In this document: positions 38,070 to 47,809 of the stretch, piece by piece
How the letters are laid out: each line of letters starts with the position of its first letter
How positions within the stretch are numbered: position 1 is the stretch's first letter
NCBI GenBank assembly: GCA_002748755.1
Contig: PDTD01000009.1
Span: 62,001 to 126,000 of the forward strand
From: Desulfobulbus propionicus
GTDB taxonomy: Bacteria > Desulfobacterota > Desulfobulbia > Desulfobulbales > Desulfobulbaceae
Direction: 5' to 3'
DNA: 64,000 nt
Translations under genes and position numbers: made by a program
The notes under the pieces: generated by a model
Databases searched by the model: none
What the model was told of the DNA's origin: nothing
What the model saw: only the letters and a program-made list of their open reading frames with translations

Positions 38070-41000
38070 TTACTCTTCCGCATATTCCTGCACGGTCTTC
38101 ATCATAACATCGCTGGAGGCCAAAGCTTTCAAAGCCCTTGCCATGGCCGCACCACCGGAAATGGTTGTGGAATAGGGAATATGGTAATCCAAAGCCGCCC
38201 GCCTGATGGTGTAAGAATCTTCCGTGGTTCTCGTGCCGGCAGAAGTATTGAGGATCCACTGCACCTCTCCGTCTTCTATTTTATCGAGAATATGCGGTCG
38301 TCCTTGGGAGATCTTGTTAACCTCAGTACAGGGAATCCCCACAGAAGCGAGCCTGGCTGCCGTCCCTTTGGTTGCCAGAATACTGTAGCCCAGGTCGCTG
38401 AGCTTGCCGGCAACGGGAATGACGGCCTCCTTATCGCTGTGCCGCACCGAGAGGAAGACCTTTCCCTCCAGGGGGAGATCAGCGCCGCTGGCCATATGCG
38501 CTTTGACCAGGGCCTGGCCAAGATGCTGATCAATCCCCATCACCTCACCAGTGGATTTCATTTCCGGCCCAAGAAGGGTATCCACGTTCTCAAAACGATC
38601 AAAGGGAAAGATGGCTTCCTTCACAGCCCAATGATCCAGGCGAATTTCTTCGGTAAAGCCAAGCTCTTCCAAAGTCATCCCCATCATCACCTTGGTGGCT
38701 ATTTTGGCCAGCTGTACACCGGTGGCTTTCGACACAAAAGGGACGGTGCGGGAAGCTCTGGGATTGACCTCCAGGACATAAAGCAGATCGCCTTTGACGG
38801 CATACTGCACATTCATCAAGCCGATGACGCCAAGTTCCGCAGCCATGGCTTTGGTGGCCCTGGTAATTTCGTCGACCATTATCGGGGACAGGGTATGGGG
38901 GGGCAGAACACAGGCGGAATCACCGGAATGAATACCTGCTTCCTCTATATGCTCCATAATGCCGCCTATAACAGTCAGCCTGCCGTCGCAGACCGCATCG
39001 ACGTCGACTTCGATGGCGTCCTTGAGGAACTGGTCCAAGAGCACCGGAAACTCCGCGCCGACCATACCTGGGATGTTCATGAAGTCTCGTATCCCCTTTT
39101 CATTGTACACAATCCGCATATCGCGTCCACCAAGAACATAGGAAGGACGCATGACCACCGGAAATCCTATCTCGTCGGCCACGGACAAAGCATCTGCCAC
39201 GCTCCTCGCCGTTCCATTGGCCGGTTGGCGCAAACCCAGCTTTTGCAGGAATTGCTGGAAACGCTTCCTGTCTTCAGCCCTGTCTATGGCATCCGGCGAA
39301 GTCCCAATAATAGGCACACCGGCTTTGTGCAGGGGAACCGCAAGGTTGAGCGGAGTCTGTCCGCCAAACTGCACAATAACACCGTCTGGCTTTTCCTGCT
39401 CAATGATATTGAGGACATCTTCCCGGGTGAGGGGTTCAAAATAAAGTTTGTCCGAGGTATCATAATCCGTGGAAACCGTCTCTGGATTAGAGTTGACCAT
39501 GATGGATTCCACCCCGATCTCACGTAGGGCGAAACTGGCATGAACACAGCAATAATCGAATTCAATCCCCTGGCCGATACGATTGGGCCCGCCGCCGAGG
39601 ATCATGATCTTTGTACGCGCACTTATTCGGGCTTCATCCTCCTGTTCATAGGTGGAGTAATAGTACGGCGTGTAAGCTGCAAACTCTGCGGCGCAGGTGT
39701 CAACCAGTTTGTAGACGGGCTCCACTTTCTTTTCCTTGCGCAAGGCCCTGATATCGTCTTCCGAGGTACCGGTGATGTTTGCCAGCTGGATATCGGAAAA
39801 ACCGTACTGCTTTGCCCGATACAGGGCTTCATGATCCAGGCGGCTAAAACCGATCCGGCACAGCTCGTCGCCCTTATCGATAATCTGCTGGAAATTATGT
39901 AGAAACCAGGGATCAATATGACTCAACTCATATATTTTCTGTATGTCCATCCCTCGGCGAAGGGCCTCAAAAACATAGCTGATCCGTTTCGAATTAGGTC
40001 TATTCAAACCCTTGTTCAGGTCATCTTGATGTAGGTCGGTCAGGTCATCCTGGCCATCGAATCCAAATCCCATACGGCCGATCTCAAGAGAGCGCATGCC
40101 TTTTTGAAAGGCCTCCTTAAACGTTCGTCCAATGGCCATGGTCTCGCCCACAGATTTCATGGCTGTGGTCAAGATGTCTTCGGCCTCAGGAAATTTTTCG
40201 AAAGTCCAGCGGGGGATTTTGACCACACAATAATCAATGGTTGGTTCAAACGAGGCATAGGTTTCCCGGGTGATATCATTCTTGATTTCATCAAGGGTAT
40301 AGCCAATGGCCAATTTGGCGGCGATCTTGGCAATGGGAAACCCTGTGGCTTTGGAAGCCAATGCTGACGAGCGCGACACCCTGGGATTCATCTCGATGAC
40401 CATCAGCTCCCCATCATCGGGATTGACCGCAAACTGGACATTGGAGCCACCGGTCTCCACCCCAATCTCACGGATAATAGCAATGGCAGCATCGCGCATA
40501 TCCTGGTATTCACGGTCGGTAAGTGTCTGTGCAGGGGCCACGGTAATGGAGTCACCGGTATGCACGCCCATGGCGTCCACATTCTCTATGGAACAGATAA
40601 TGACCACATTATCTTTATTATCCCGCATGACCTCAAGCTCATACTCTTTCCAGCCGAGCAGGCTGCGCTCAATCATGATTTCCGTGGTCATGGAAAGATC
40701 CAGACCAGCCGTAGCCAGTTCCCTCAGTTCAGTACGGTTGTATGCGACTCCGCCGCCGGTCCCGCCCAGAGTAAAGCTGGGGCGGACAATGATAGGAAAG
40801 CCGATATGCTCAGCTTCGGCCATGGTTTCCTCAATGGTATGGACGATTGCGGATTCAGGCACCTTGAGCCCGATGGTACGCATGGCGTTGCGGAACTCTT
40901 CTCTGCCCTCGGCCTTGCGGATGACGGAAATATCAGCAGCAAGCAGTTCTACGTTGTAGGTTTCCAGAATTCCCATCTCAGCCACCTTAATAGCCGTATT

Positions 41001-41288
41001 CAGGCCGGTCTGCCCTCCCAGGGTAGGTAACAGTGCATCTGGACGTTCCCTCTCTATGACCTTGGCCACGCATTCCGGGGTAATGGGCTCGATATAGGTC
41101 CGGTCCGCCAGTTCGGGATCCGTCATGATGGTGGCGGGATTGGAATTGATCAAGACGACCTCAAACCCCTCTTCCTTGAGTGCCTTGACAGCCTGCGCTC
41201 CCGAATAATCGAATTCACAGGCCTGGCTGATAATGATAGGCCCGGATCCTATAATAAGGATTTTCTGTATGTCTGTTCTTTTTGGCAT
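38070..41288 (-). CDS. carB: Carbamoyl-phosphate synthase large subunit
   Basis: Makes carbamoyl phosphate for arginine and pyrimidines from bicarbonate, ATP and ammonia from CarA. It has 1072 residues, normal. Two homologous ATP-grasp halves each begin with a nucleotide motif ([40 protein letters not shown]). The C-terminal allosteric domain ([17 protein letters not shown]) binds effectors. The start is set at ATG 41288; the open frame adds two codons from a TTG. It is downstream of carA in one operon (30 bp gap). Confidence 0.98.
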   Translation of the reverse strand: MPKRTDIQKILIIGSGPIIISQACEFDYSGAQAVKALKEEGFEVVLINSNPATIMTDPELADRTYIEPITPECVAKVIERERPDALLPTLGGQTGLNTAIKVAEMGILETYNVELLAADISVIRKAEGREEFRNAMRTIGLKVPESAIVHTIEETMAEAEHIGFPIIVRPSFTLGGTGGGVAYNRTELRELATAGLDLSMTTEIMIERSLLGWKEYELEVMRDNKDNVVIICSIENVDAMGVHTGDSITVAPAQTLTDREYQDMRDAAIAIIREIGVETGGSNVQFAVNPDDGELMVIEMNPRVSRSSALASKATGFPIAKIAAKLAIGYTLDEIKNDITRETYASFEPTIDYCVVKIPRWTFEKFPEAEDILTTAMKSVGETMAIGRTFKEAFQKGMRSLEIGRMGFGFDGQDDLTDLHQDDLNKGLNRPNSKRISYVFEALRRGMDIQKIYELSHIDPWFLHNFQQIIDKGDELCRIGFSRLDHEALYRAKQYGFSDIQLANITGTSEDDIRALRKEKKVEPVYKLVDTCAAEFAAYTPYYYSTYEQEDEARISARTKIMILGGGPNRIGQGIEFDYCCVHASFALREIGVESIMVNSNPETVSTDYDTSDKLYFEPLTREDVLNIIEQEKPDGVIVQFGGQTPLNLAVPLHKAGVPIIGTSPDAIDRAEDRKRFQQFLQKLGLRQPANGTARSVADALSVADEIGFPVVMRPSYVLGGRDMRIVYNEKGIRDFMNIPGMVGAEFPVLLDQFLKDAIEVDVDAVCDGRLTVIGGIMEHIEEAGIHSGDSACVLPPHTLSPIMVDEITRATKAMAAELGVIGLMNVQYAVKGDLLYVLEVNPRASRTVPFVSKATGVQLAKIATKVMMGMTLEELGFTEEIRLDHWAVKEAIFPFDRFENVDTLLGPEMKSTGEVMGIDQHLGQALVKAHMASGADLPLEGKVFLSVRHSDKEAVIPVAGKLSDLGYSILATKGTAARLASVGIPCTEVNKISQGRPHILDKIEDGEVQWILNTSAGTRTTEDSYTIRRAALDYHIPYSTTISGGAAMARALKALASSDVMMKTVQEYAEE

Positions 41289-41318
41289 GATCAAATAACC
41301 TGACTGTGGCTGAGGAAA

Positions 41319-42431
41319 TCAACGGGACTCTTGCATAAGATCGACAAAACGCTGGAAAAGGTATTCCGCGTCACGGGGTCCCGGGGCGTACTCGGGATGA
41401 TACTGAACGGAAAAGGCAGGATATACAATATGGCGCATCCCTTCAAGGCTGCCATCATTGAGATTGACATGGGTAACCTCCACCTCGGGAGGAAGGCTGT
41501 CTGGATCGACGCAGAACCCGTGATTCTGAGAGGTTATCTCCACCTTGCCCGTTGTCAGGTCCTTGACCGGTTGATTGCCGCCCCGGTGGCCGAACTTGAG
41601 TTTGTAGGTGGCACCGCCATAAGCCAGCCCCAGCATCTGGTGGCCCAGACAAATACCGAAGATCGGCTTTGTACCAAGTAACTGCCTCAGATTGCCGACA
41701 ACGCCCTCGACCCCGGCCGGGTCTCCGGGGCCGTTGGAGAGGAAAATCCCGTCCGGCTTCAGGGACAGCACCTCTTCGGCGCTGGTTGTGGCCGGTACCA
41801 CGGTGACTTGGCATCCATACTCGCTGAGCAGACGCAGTTGATTATATTTGACCCCAAAGTCAAAAGCCACCACCTGGTAACGTTCAGGATCATGTTTTTT
41901 TTCTCCCAGTTGGACCGCCCCTCCAGAACTCCAGAAATAAGGTTTGGTGCAGCTTACCCTGGTCACCATGTCTCTTCCAACCAGACCGCTCCATGCCCTG
42001 GCCTTTTGGACCAGCGAGTCGCCATCCAGGTCTTCGGTGGAAACAGCAGCTTTCATGGCACCGCTTTCCCGAATAGCCCTGGTGATCAGGCGGGTATCAA
42101 TACCTTCAATGCCCAGGACATTGAACCTCCTGAGCATATCGGCCAAAGGAATGGTTGCCCTGAAATTACTGGGAAAAGGCTGATATTCGCGCACCAGAAA
42201 TGATCGCGGATACACTGCCGCCGACTCCATGTCCTCTTCGTTGACGCCATAGGTACCGATCAAGGGGTACGTCATGGTCACCAACTGTCCCGTATAGGAA
42301 GGATCGGTTAGCACTTCCTGGTAGCCGCTCATGCTGGTGTTAAATACAATCTCGCCCACACTTTCACCCGGACCGGTAAAGGAGTATCCGGAGATAACCG
42401 TTCCATCCTCCAGTCCTACTAATGCTTTCAT
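41319..42431 (-). CDS. carA: Carbamoyl-phosphate synthase small subunit
   Basis: Glutaminase subunit that feeds ammonia to CarB. It has 370 residues. The N-terminal carA domain ([20 protein letters not shown]) precedes a class I glutamine amidotransferase with the catalytic Cys in GICLGHQ and His/Glu in YHPEYAPGP. It is first gene of the carA-carB operon. I see no obvious PyrR or arginine operator in its leader. Confidence 0.97.
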   Translation of the reverse strand: MKALVGLEDGTVISGYSFTGPGESVGEIVFNTSMSGYQEVLTDPSYTGQLVTMTYPLIGTYGVNEEDMESAAVYPRSFLVREYQPFPSNFRATIPLADMLRRFNVLGIEGIDTRLITRAIRESGAMKAAVSTEDLDGDSLVQKARAWSGLVGRDMVTRVSCTKPYFWSSGGAVQLGEKKHDPERYQVVAFDFGVKYNQLRLLSEYGCQVTVVPATTSAEEVLSLKPDGIFLSNGPGDPAGVEGVVGNLRQLLGTKPIFGICLGHQMLGLAYGGATYKLKFGHRGGNQPVKDLTTGKVEITSQNHGFCVDPDSLPPEVEVTHVNLNDGSLEGMRHIVYPAFSVQYHPEYAPGPRDAEYLFQRFVDLMQESR

Positions 42432-42599
42432 CTGTACACCCTCTACAAAAAAGTAACCGTGCCATCGTATAGCCCGGATTCTACACGACTGTTCTGATTG
42501 CTATGCAGCCTCTGCCTGTAGACAGATTGCCCTCTTACAGGGCCATAAAAACAGAAAGCTTTTCGTCCCAAAGCAGGACCGTCATCCTCAATCCGGTTT

Positions 42600-42824
42600 A
42601 GCCCAGATTTCTCACCAGCTCGGGTGATGCCAGGCTCGGGAGTTGTTGGTACCTCATTCTACCTGGGTATATGAATTGCCAAAATACTGCCAAAGATGGT
42701 ACCGCCTGAGCTGGGCGTTGGTGAACCGTTTGGCGAAATTGAAGCCGACTCACGAACAACACATAACTCTGTTTTTGTCTTTTTTTCTTAAATGAGACCC
42801 AATGTTCATGAGCAATTTGGGTCA
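42600..42824 (+). mobile_element. Full-length copy of the dispersed TIR element, overlapping the end of waaA
   Basis: 225 bp. Left end AGCCCAGATTTCTCACCAG, then GGGAGTTGTTGGTACCTCAT, CTACCTGGGTATATGAATTG, GCCAAAGATGGTACCGCCTG, TGGGCGTTGGTGAAC, and right end TCATGAGCAATTTGGGTCA. The final TCA is the complement of the waaA stop codon (42822-42824). The remaining gap to carA (42432-42599) shows only a stray TAGCCCGGATT at 42470, possibly another end fragment. Confidence 0.8.
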
Positions 42825-44150
42825 GGAAGGCGCCGAGAATCCATCAAATGAGGACGAGGCCTCGCGAATGAGATGCCCCACAACCTCCACCTGTCTGTCC
42901 ACCACCGGTGTTTTCGTGCTCATGAGTCTTTTGGCACGCATACAGATTTCCCGGTACAGTTTCGAATCATGCAGATGTTTGCCGATAACGTGCAGCAACT
43001 CCACTGAATCAGCGACCTGAAAACCGCAACCCGCTGCTTCCGCCAAGGCCGCTGCCTCTTGAAAGTCCTCCATGCTTGGTCCATAATACACGGGTCTCTG
43101 CCACCTGAGCGCCTCCATAATATTATGGCCTCCTCGCTTAACAAGACTCCCTCCGCAAAAAATGAAGTCCGCCCCGCTGTATACCTCGGCCAAGTCACCC
43201 ATTGTGTCCAGCAGAATAATTGCGCATGTGCGGCATTCAGCGGTCAGTGCCGTGTAACGCTGCCAGTGAAGACCCAACCGTTGCATCGATTTTTCCACCT
43301 CCTCCAGCCGGTTCAGGTGACGAGGTGCCAGGACAAAGAGAAAATCTGCCTGCTGCCTGAGTGCACCAAACATACGCAGCAGTTGTTCTTCTTCATGGGC
43401 ATGGGTTGAGCCGCAAACCAGGACACGCGCCCTACCGGCCTGCAGATATTGCCTGTGTTTCTCGCGCAGCCCGAGGGGCAACTCTCCCCCCCGAGCAGCA
43501 TGTTTTATATTGCCACAGACATACACCCGGTCCTCACGGGCACCGAGCCGGACAAATCGCTCCCTGTCGTCCTGGGAAATAACGGCAATATGAGAAAATC
43601 CTTTGATCAAATGCGTGAAAAAAAATCTCCCGCGCGCATAGCTGCGATACGACCTTGCCGAAAGACGACCATTGACCATTCCGATAATCACCCCCCGTAC
43701 ACGGGCTTCTCTGAGTATGGCCGGCCAAAGTTCCGTTTCCAGGCAGATATAAACATCTGGAGCCAGGGTGTGAAGCGCTTTCCGAACAACGATCGGCACG
43801 TCCAGAGGGGCCATGAGGCAGAGGATTTCCTCAGACAATATTTTTTGGGCATGGCTGCGTCCAGCCGCTGTTGACGAGGTAAGGACATACTCCAAATCTG
43901 CATAGGATTTGGTCAATGCCGTTATCAACAGAGATGCAGCCTGTACTTCGCCCACCGATGAGGCATGTATCCAGATTCTCAGAGTATCTGTTCTCTTTCC
44001 GCCTAATTCCCTGGTATATATACCCAGCCGTTGATCAAGGGCCGAAAAGTATCGCCCCCCCAAGGGCAGGAGTAGGGATAAAAACGGACGAAGAAGGCAA
44101 TACCCCACAGTTCCGATACAACCGTACGCCCAGTATACTATTCTCTCCAC
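42822..44150 (-). CDS. waaA: 3-deoxy-D-manno-octulosonic acid (KDO) transferase
   Basis: Adds KDO from CMP-KDO to lipid IVA at the inner membrane, so the cell makes LPS. It has 442 residues. An N-terminal membrane anchor is followed by the KDO-transferase domain with IHASSVGEVQAA, ETELWPAILRE, and the CMP-binding GGSLVKRGGHNIMEA. The start is GTG at 44150. The last three bases, the stop, lie in a repeat element that may have replaced the original 3' end (C-terminus DGFSAPS). Confidence 0.95.
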   Translation of the reverse strand: MERIVYWAYGCIGTVGYCLLRPFLSLLLPLGGRYFSALDQRLGIYTRELGGKRTDTLRIWIHASSVGEVQAASLLITALTKSYADLEYVLTSSTAAGRSHAQKILSEEILCLMAPLDVPIVVRKALHTLAPDVYICLETELWPAILREARVRGVIIGMVNGRLSARSYRSYARGRFFFTHLIKGFSHIAVISQDDRERFVRLGAREDRVYVCGNIKHAARGGELPLGLREKHRQYLQAGRARVLVCGSTHAHEEEQLLRMFGALRQQADFLFVLAPRHLNRLEEVEKSMQRLGLHWQRYTALTAECRTCAIILLDTMGDLAEVYSGADFIFCGGSLVKRGGHNIMEALRWQRPVYYGPSMEDFQEAAALAEAAGCGFQVADSVELLHVIGKHLHDSKLYREICMRAKRLMSTKTPVVDRQVEVVGHLIREASSSFDGFSAPS

Positions 44151-44640
44151 AGTGCAATCAGTGTCTTAAAAATCGATAAAAATTTTTTATTAAACCAACT
44201 TACGTAACCAGAGTCAACACTCTTTCCACGGCATACGGAAATATCGCCTTATTTCTTCGCCTGGCTCGCTTGCTGCGGACCGCACAGAAAAAAGTTGGAC
44301 ACCATTTTTTATTGACAACCTGCCTTCTGGTTTGTAAGCAATTTCACACTCGCCTGAGTGCGCATCACTCATCAAAACAGTTTTTCGTAGATTCAAACCC
44401 AGGACGCGCAGCCGCAGCACCCTACGATAAAAACTCTGCGGGAAATTCTCTTGATCGGATATGGAACTGTTCGCTCTTGTGACTGCAGGTCACTTGCGTG
44501 TTATGTCTAGCCTTAACATAGCCAGCTCTTTCATCAACCAAAGGCCTTGCCTTTTTTCTCTATATTTTCAATAAATTAAAGCGTTAAGACTCTGCTCAAT
44601 TTAACATATTTTTTTAAGGCCTTGACTTCCCACTCTCAAA
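44151..44640. other. Intergenic region between waaA and the toxin-antitoxin pair
   Basis: About 490 bp without a convincing gene. It becomes AT-rich from about 44500. At 44500/44501 the sequence GCGTGTTATGTC resembles an integron core site (G followed by TTA) and could be the left boundary of a cassette. A GTGAC/GTCAC hairpin lies at 44479-44493 just before it. Confidence 0.35.
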
Positions 44641-44663
44641 AGTATATATGTTATAATATATAC
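44622..44663 (+). promoter_or_regulatory. Putative promoter and operator of the toxin-antitoxin operon
   Basis: TTGACT (44622-44627) and TATATG (44645-44650) are 17 bases apart. A perfect 8-bp inverted repeat GTATATAT...ATATATAC (44642-44663, 6-base gap) overlaps the -10. This is a typical place for autorepression by the antitoxin. Confidence 0.5.
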
Positions 44664-44686
44664 AAACATGCCAATGCGAGGATACG

Positions 44687-44935
44687 ATGGATACAGCTAA
44701 ATTATTTGTTAATGGTAAAAGTCAAGCAGTTAGACTCCCCAAGCGTTATAGGTTCGAAGGGAGCGAAGTCTATGTAAAGAAAGTTTCAGACGGTGTGTTA
44801 CTCCTACCCAAAGACTCAACTGTTTGGGATGTCTGGGAGAAAAACTTATCCAAATACAAGACCCCTTTCATGTCAGAGCGAGACCAACCTATACAGCAAC
44901 AGGAAAGAGAAGCATTAAAAAATGTATTTGATTGA
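44687..44935 (+). CDS. vapB: VapB-type antitoxin (AbrB/SpoVT fold)
   Basis: 82 residues. The N-terminal swapped-hairpin DNA-binding domain is clear: AKLFVNGKSQAVRLPKRYRF with EVYVKKVSDGVLLLP. The C-terminal tail (WDVWEKNLSKY...) would wrap the toxin. It probably neutralises the PIN toxin encoded next and represses the operon at the upstream inverted repeat. It overlaps the toxin gene by 14 bp. Base composition is markedly more AT-rich than the flanking chromosome, which suggests acquisition. Confidence 0.9.
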   Translation: MDTAKLFVNGKSQAVRLPKRYRFEGSEVYVKKVSDGVLLLPKDSTVWDVWEKNLSKYKTPFMSERDQPIQQQEREALKNVFD

Positions 44936-45326
44936 TACAAATATCTGTATATACATAATGAATAATCGTCCACAAGAAGTTATTCAGAAATGCCGCTCTG
45001 TTGGAGTTGGAAATGTTTACATTTCTTCTATTACCACATCTGAATTATATTACGGAGTTAGTAAAAGTCAAAAAGTTAAAGAAAACACCAAAAGAATCGA
45101 AGAATTTCTTAAACCATTTACCATAACGCCTTATAGTGAAAAAGCTTCTTACTTCTATGGTAAAATTCGTGCTAACCTTGAAAAACAAGATAATGTAATT
45201 GGTCTACTTGATATGCTTATTGCAGCTCATGCTTTGAGCAAAGACTTAACTCTTGTAACAAACAACATAAACGAATTTAGCAGAATTAAAACTTTAAAAG
45301 TTGAAAATTGGGTACCTGAAAAGTAA
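44922..45326 (+). CDS. vapC: VapC-type PIN-domain ribonuclease toxin
   Basis: 134 residues, normal for VapC. PIN-domain acidic residues are visible in YLIDTNICIYIMN, TTSELYYG, LLDMLIAAHAL and TNNINEF. It would cleave specific RNAs (often initiator tRNA or rRNA loops in this family) when released from the antitoxin. The overlap with vapB implies coupled translation. A decayed gene and an attC-like site follow, so the pair may be cassette-borne. Confidence 0.92.
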   Translation: MYLIDTNICIYIMNNRPQEVIQKCRSVGVGNVYISSITTSELYYGVSKSQKVKENTKRIEEFLKPFTITPYSEKASYFYGKIRANLEKQDNVIGLLDMLIAAHALSKDLTLVTNNINEFSRIKTLKVENWVPEK

Positions 45327-45912
45327 TAAATCAAATAATTATATCAAATATAGCATTTTAGAAGATACGCATAAGGGGAACATTAAAAAAACTGTAGAGA
45401 TTATTTTGGGAAGCAAAATAAGCAAAGAAAATCTTCGACTATTAGAAATAAAAATAGTGACTCTAGAAAATATCAAAGAACTTTTATTGGATACTATCTC
45501 AATGAAAAAGAAAAAACGCTTGTTGGGCAACAACACCTTACAATCCAGATTTAAAACTCAGGATACTTGGCCTATCGAAAGAAGATGAAGCCGCTTTGAC
45601 AAAACCAGTAGTTTTGACGGCAGATAAAAATGTGGTAGGTGTCTGGATAGATGACCGCCCAGGCATCGGGGCAAAAGTGACAATTTATTATTCAAAAAAG
45701 GGCAATTATTTCTCGAAAGTAGTTATTCAGACGGAAGTTCAGGGAAAAAAGAAATGAAAGAAATGCCAGTTAAAAATGGCAAACGCATAGAAGATATTGA
45801 TGGCAACAATTTTGGCGAATACTTTATTATAGATAATACCAGCCAGCTTTAATTTTGCAGCGAAAACAGCAACTATTACACTGCGAAAAAGTGCAATAAT
45901 TCAGCTAACAAA
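45327..45912 (+). pseudogene. Decayed small gene with two frameshifts and a premature stop
   Basis: Three protein-like segments lie in successive frames. The first (YIKYSILEDTHKGNIKKTVE to about 45520) continues past the vapC stop. The second (WATTPYNPDLKLRILGLSKE, then VGVWIDDRPGIGAKVTIYYS) runs to about 45700. The third (LFLESSYSDGSSGKKEM, NNFGEYFIIDNTSQL) reaches a TAA at about 45850, after which the same frame goes on FCSENSNYYTAKKCN. Together they read as one protein family of about 180 residues that I recall only as small uncharacterised proteins. No intact start or signal peptide remains. The ATG at 45301 overlaps vapC and is unlikely to be native. Confidence 0.65.
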
Positions 45913-46028
45913 TCGTTACAAGGGACGGTGGGAGGCTCACGGTTTTTCGAGTTTTATTGGCAAATCGACAGTTACTCTTTCAACCCAAGTACTGGGGTAA
46001 AATCCCGCCGTCCCTGAACTCAGCGTTA
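45904..46028 (+). other. attC-like integron recombination site
   Basis: About 125 bp. The left part GCTAACAAATCGTTACAAGG and right part CCTGAACTCAGCGTTAT are imperfectly complementary, with a perfect inner GGGACGG/CCGTCCC pairing. The right end CAGCGTTATC fits a core site in which recombination would occur between G46025 and T46026. Length and layout resemble superintegron attC sites. The orientation fits a cassette whose genes are vapBC and the decayed gene. No intI gene or second attC is in the window. Confidence 0.6.
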
Positions 46029-46070
46029 TCCAGAACCCATGGCATCTTATACTCAAACAGGTTCACGGCG

Positions 46071-46289
46071 AGCCCGGATTTCTCATCAGTTCAGGTGGTC
46101 CCAGGTTAGGGATTTTTGGGGAACGCATTATCCTTGGATCTATGCGTTGCCAAAAGACTGCCCAAGACTGTTCTGCCTGGGTTGAGCCTTGGTGCTTATG
46201 AAAATTGAGCCGACCCACGGCCAGCACACACAGCTATTCTTGTCCCTTTTTGCTCAAATGAGACAAAAGGCTCATGAAAAACCCGGGCT
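46071..46289 (+). mobile_element. Full-length copy of the dispersed TIR element
   Basis: 219 bp with clear terminal inverted repeats: AGCCCGGATTTCTCAT at the left and ATGAAAAACCCGGGCT at the right. The interior has TTCAGGTGGTCCCAGG, TGGATCTATGCGTTGCCAAA, GAGCCTTGGTGC, TTGAGCCGACCCACG and CTCAAATGAGACAAAAGG. It lies between the attC-like site and the cyclophilin-FKBP gene. Confidence 0.8.
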
Positions 46290-46430
46290 GGAAACAAAAC
46301 AATCATACGCGATGCGGAAGCCCCTGAAACCCTACCGTATCCACCTGATACGTACCAATCGATGACAGATTCCTTGTCATTTTACCAATACACGGCATCC
46401 CTGCATGCCCACAAAACCATGGAGATTGTA

Positions 46431-47477
46431 ATGAGAAAACCCCTGGGCGCACTGCTCATCCTTTTGTGTTTTCTAAGTTCAGGAACAGCACTCTCCGCAG
46501 AGGAGGAAAACAAAATGAAAGACGGCTTATACGCAAAAATCGCCACCAATAAGGGAGAGATTGTTCTCAACCTGTATTTTGACAAGACACCACTTACAGT
46601 GATCAATTTTGTTGGCCTGTCTGAAGGCACCCTGCACATGTCTGGCGCCGACAAACCGCTGGGAAAACCGTATTACGATGGGCTCACCTTTCACCGGGTC
46701 ATTGACAACTTTATGATCCAGGGTGGTTGCCCACTGGGAACTGGAACTGGTGGGCCGGGATACACCTTTCCCGATGAAATTCGCTCCACCCTCAAGCATG
46801 ACAGCGCAGGCATCCTCAGTATGGCCAACGCGGGCCCTGGAACAAACGGCAGCCAGTTTTTTATCACCCACCTCCCCACACCTCACCTGGACGGCAAGCA
46901 TACGGTTTTCGGCAAGGTCGTTAAAGGACAGGATGTGGTCAACAGTATACGCAAAGACGATATCATCCAACACATCGAAATTCTCAGGGTCGGCAAGGAC
47001 GCTGAGAATTTCAAGACAGACCAGGAGGCCTTTGACCAGGCCCTCGGAGAAATCCAGGCCAATGCCGAAAAGGAATCGGAAAAAGAGTGGGAAAGGATGA
47101 AAAAAACCATCAAGCAGAAATGGCCTGAGGCACGCAGAACAGATTCAGGCATGTACTACCAGATAGAGAAAGACGGAATCGGTTCCCGACCAGCCAAAGG
47201 TGACACGGTCAGCGTGCATTACACCGGTAGACTGCTTGCTGATTACCGTAAGTTCGACAGTTCCTACCAACGAAAAACCCCCCTTGCATTTCCCGTGGGC
47301 ACGGGCAGGGTGATCCCAGGTTGGGACGAAGCCCTGATGGACATGAAAAAAGGAGAAGAGCGCACCATTATCCTGCCGCCTGAACTAGCCTACGGTGAGC
47401 GCGGTGCAGGCGATGGTGTAATCCCCCCCAACGCCTGGCTTGTTTTCTACGTGGAACTGGTCGATATAGTACCGTAA
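46431..47477 (+). CDS. Exported cyclophilin-FKBP fusion peptidyl-prolyl isomerase
   Basis: 348 residues. A Sec signal ([18 protein letters not shown], cleavage near 23) sends it to the periplasm. Residues about 30-190 form a cyclophilin domain ([36 protein letters not shown]). A charged coiled linker (about 195-245) leads to an FKBP domain ([43 protein letters not shown]). Two unrelated isomerase folds in one chain suggest a broad proline-isomerase chaperone for exported proteins. The start at 46431 has GGAG six bases upstream. Confidence 0.93.
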   Translation: MRKPLGALLILLCFLSSGTALSAEEENKMKDGLYAKIATNKGEIVLNLYFDKTPLTVINFVGLSEGTLHMSGADKPLGKPYYDGLTFHRVIDNFMIQGGCPLGTGTGGPGYTFPDEIRSTLKHDSAGILSMANAGPGTNGSQFFITHLPTPHLDGKHTVFGKVVKGQDVVNSIRKDDIIQHIEILRVGKDAENFKTDQEAFDQALGEIQANAEKESEKEWERMKKTIKQKWPEARRTDSGMYYQIEKDGIGSRPAKGDTVSVHYTGRLLADYRKFDSSYQRKTPLAFPVGTGRVIPGWDEALMDMKKGEERTIILPPELAYGERGAGDGVIPPNAWLVFYVELVDIVP

Positions 47478-47526
47478 TCGGGAACACAGCCTGAATCCGC
47501 CAGGAGTTCAGGTTAAAAATAACGCT

Positions 47527-47687
47527 ACCTTAAGTCCAGATTTTTTATTTTTTATTTTTTTCTTGTGATCATCTTTTTTTTACGGTAGAATAATATTCAA
47601 CTTGACACTTGTCTGTTTTTGTCAAATAGTATTATTTAGTAAGATGGCACACCCTCCGGGTTCATAAATCACACCTGGACTTAAGGT
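47527..47687. repeat. 161-bp segment bounded by 13-bp perfect inverted repeats
   Basis: ACCTTAAGTCCAG (47527-47539) is matched by CTGGACTTAAGGT (47675-47687). Between them a second palindrome centres on TTGACA...TGTCAA flanked by AATAATA/TATTATT. The interior is very AT-rich. It could be a MITE or a complex operator for the polysaccharide locus that starts at 48563. Confidence 0.65.
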
Positions 47688-47809
47688 CGAAACGTTTATG
47701 TTGAAAGACTCTGGCAGCATGGAACTGCAATTGATAACAAGGCATTTTGCATCCAATGCCTTGAGCGGAGTTTATTCTTATCCCCTGACGTTCCGCCCAG
47801 ACAGGGTTA

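Noticed and set aside
38070-39527. A 496-codon plus-strand frame opposite carB
   Set aside because: It is antisense to a fully conserved carB sequence and shows no domain of its own.
44214-44420. Minus-strand 68-codon frame near waaA
   Set aside because: No start signal and no recognisable pattern; composition is not protein-like.
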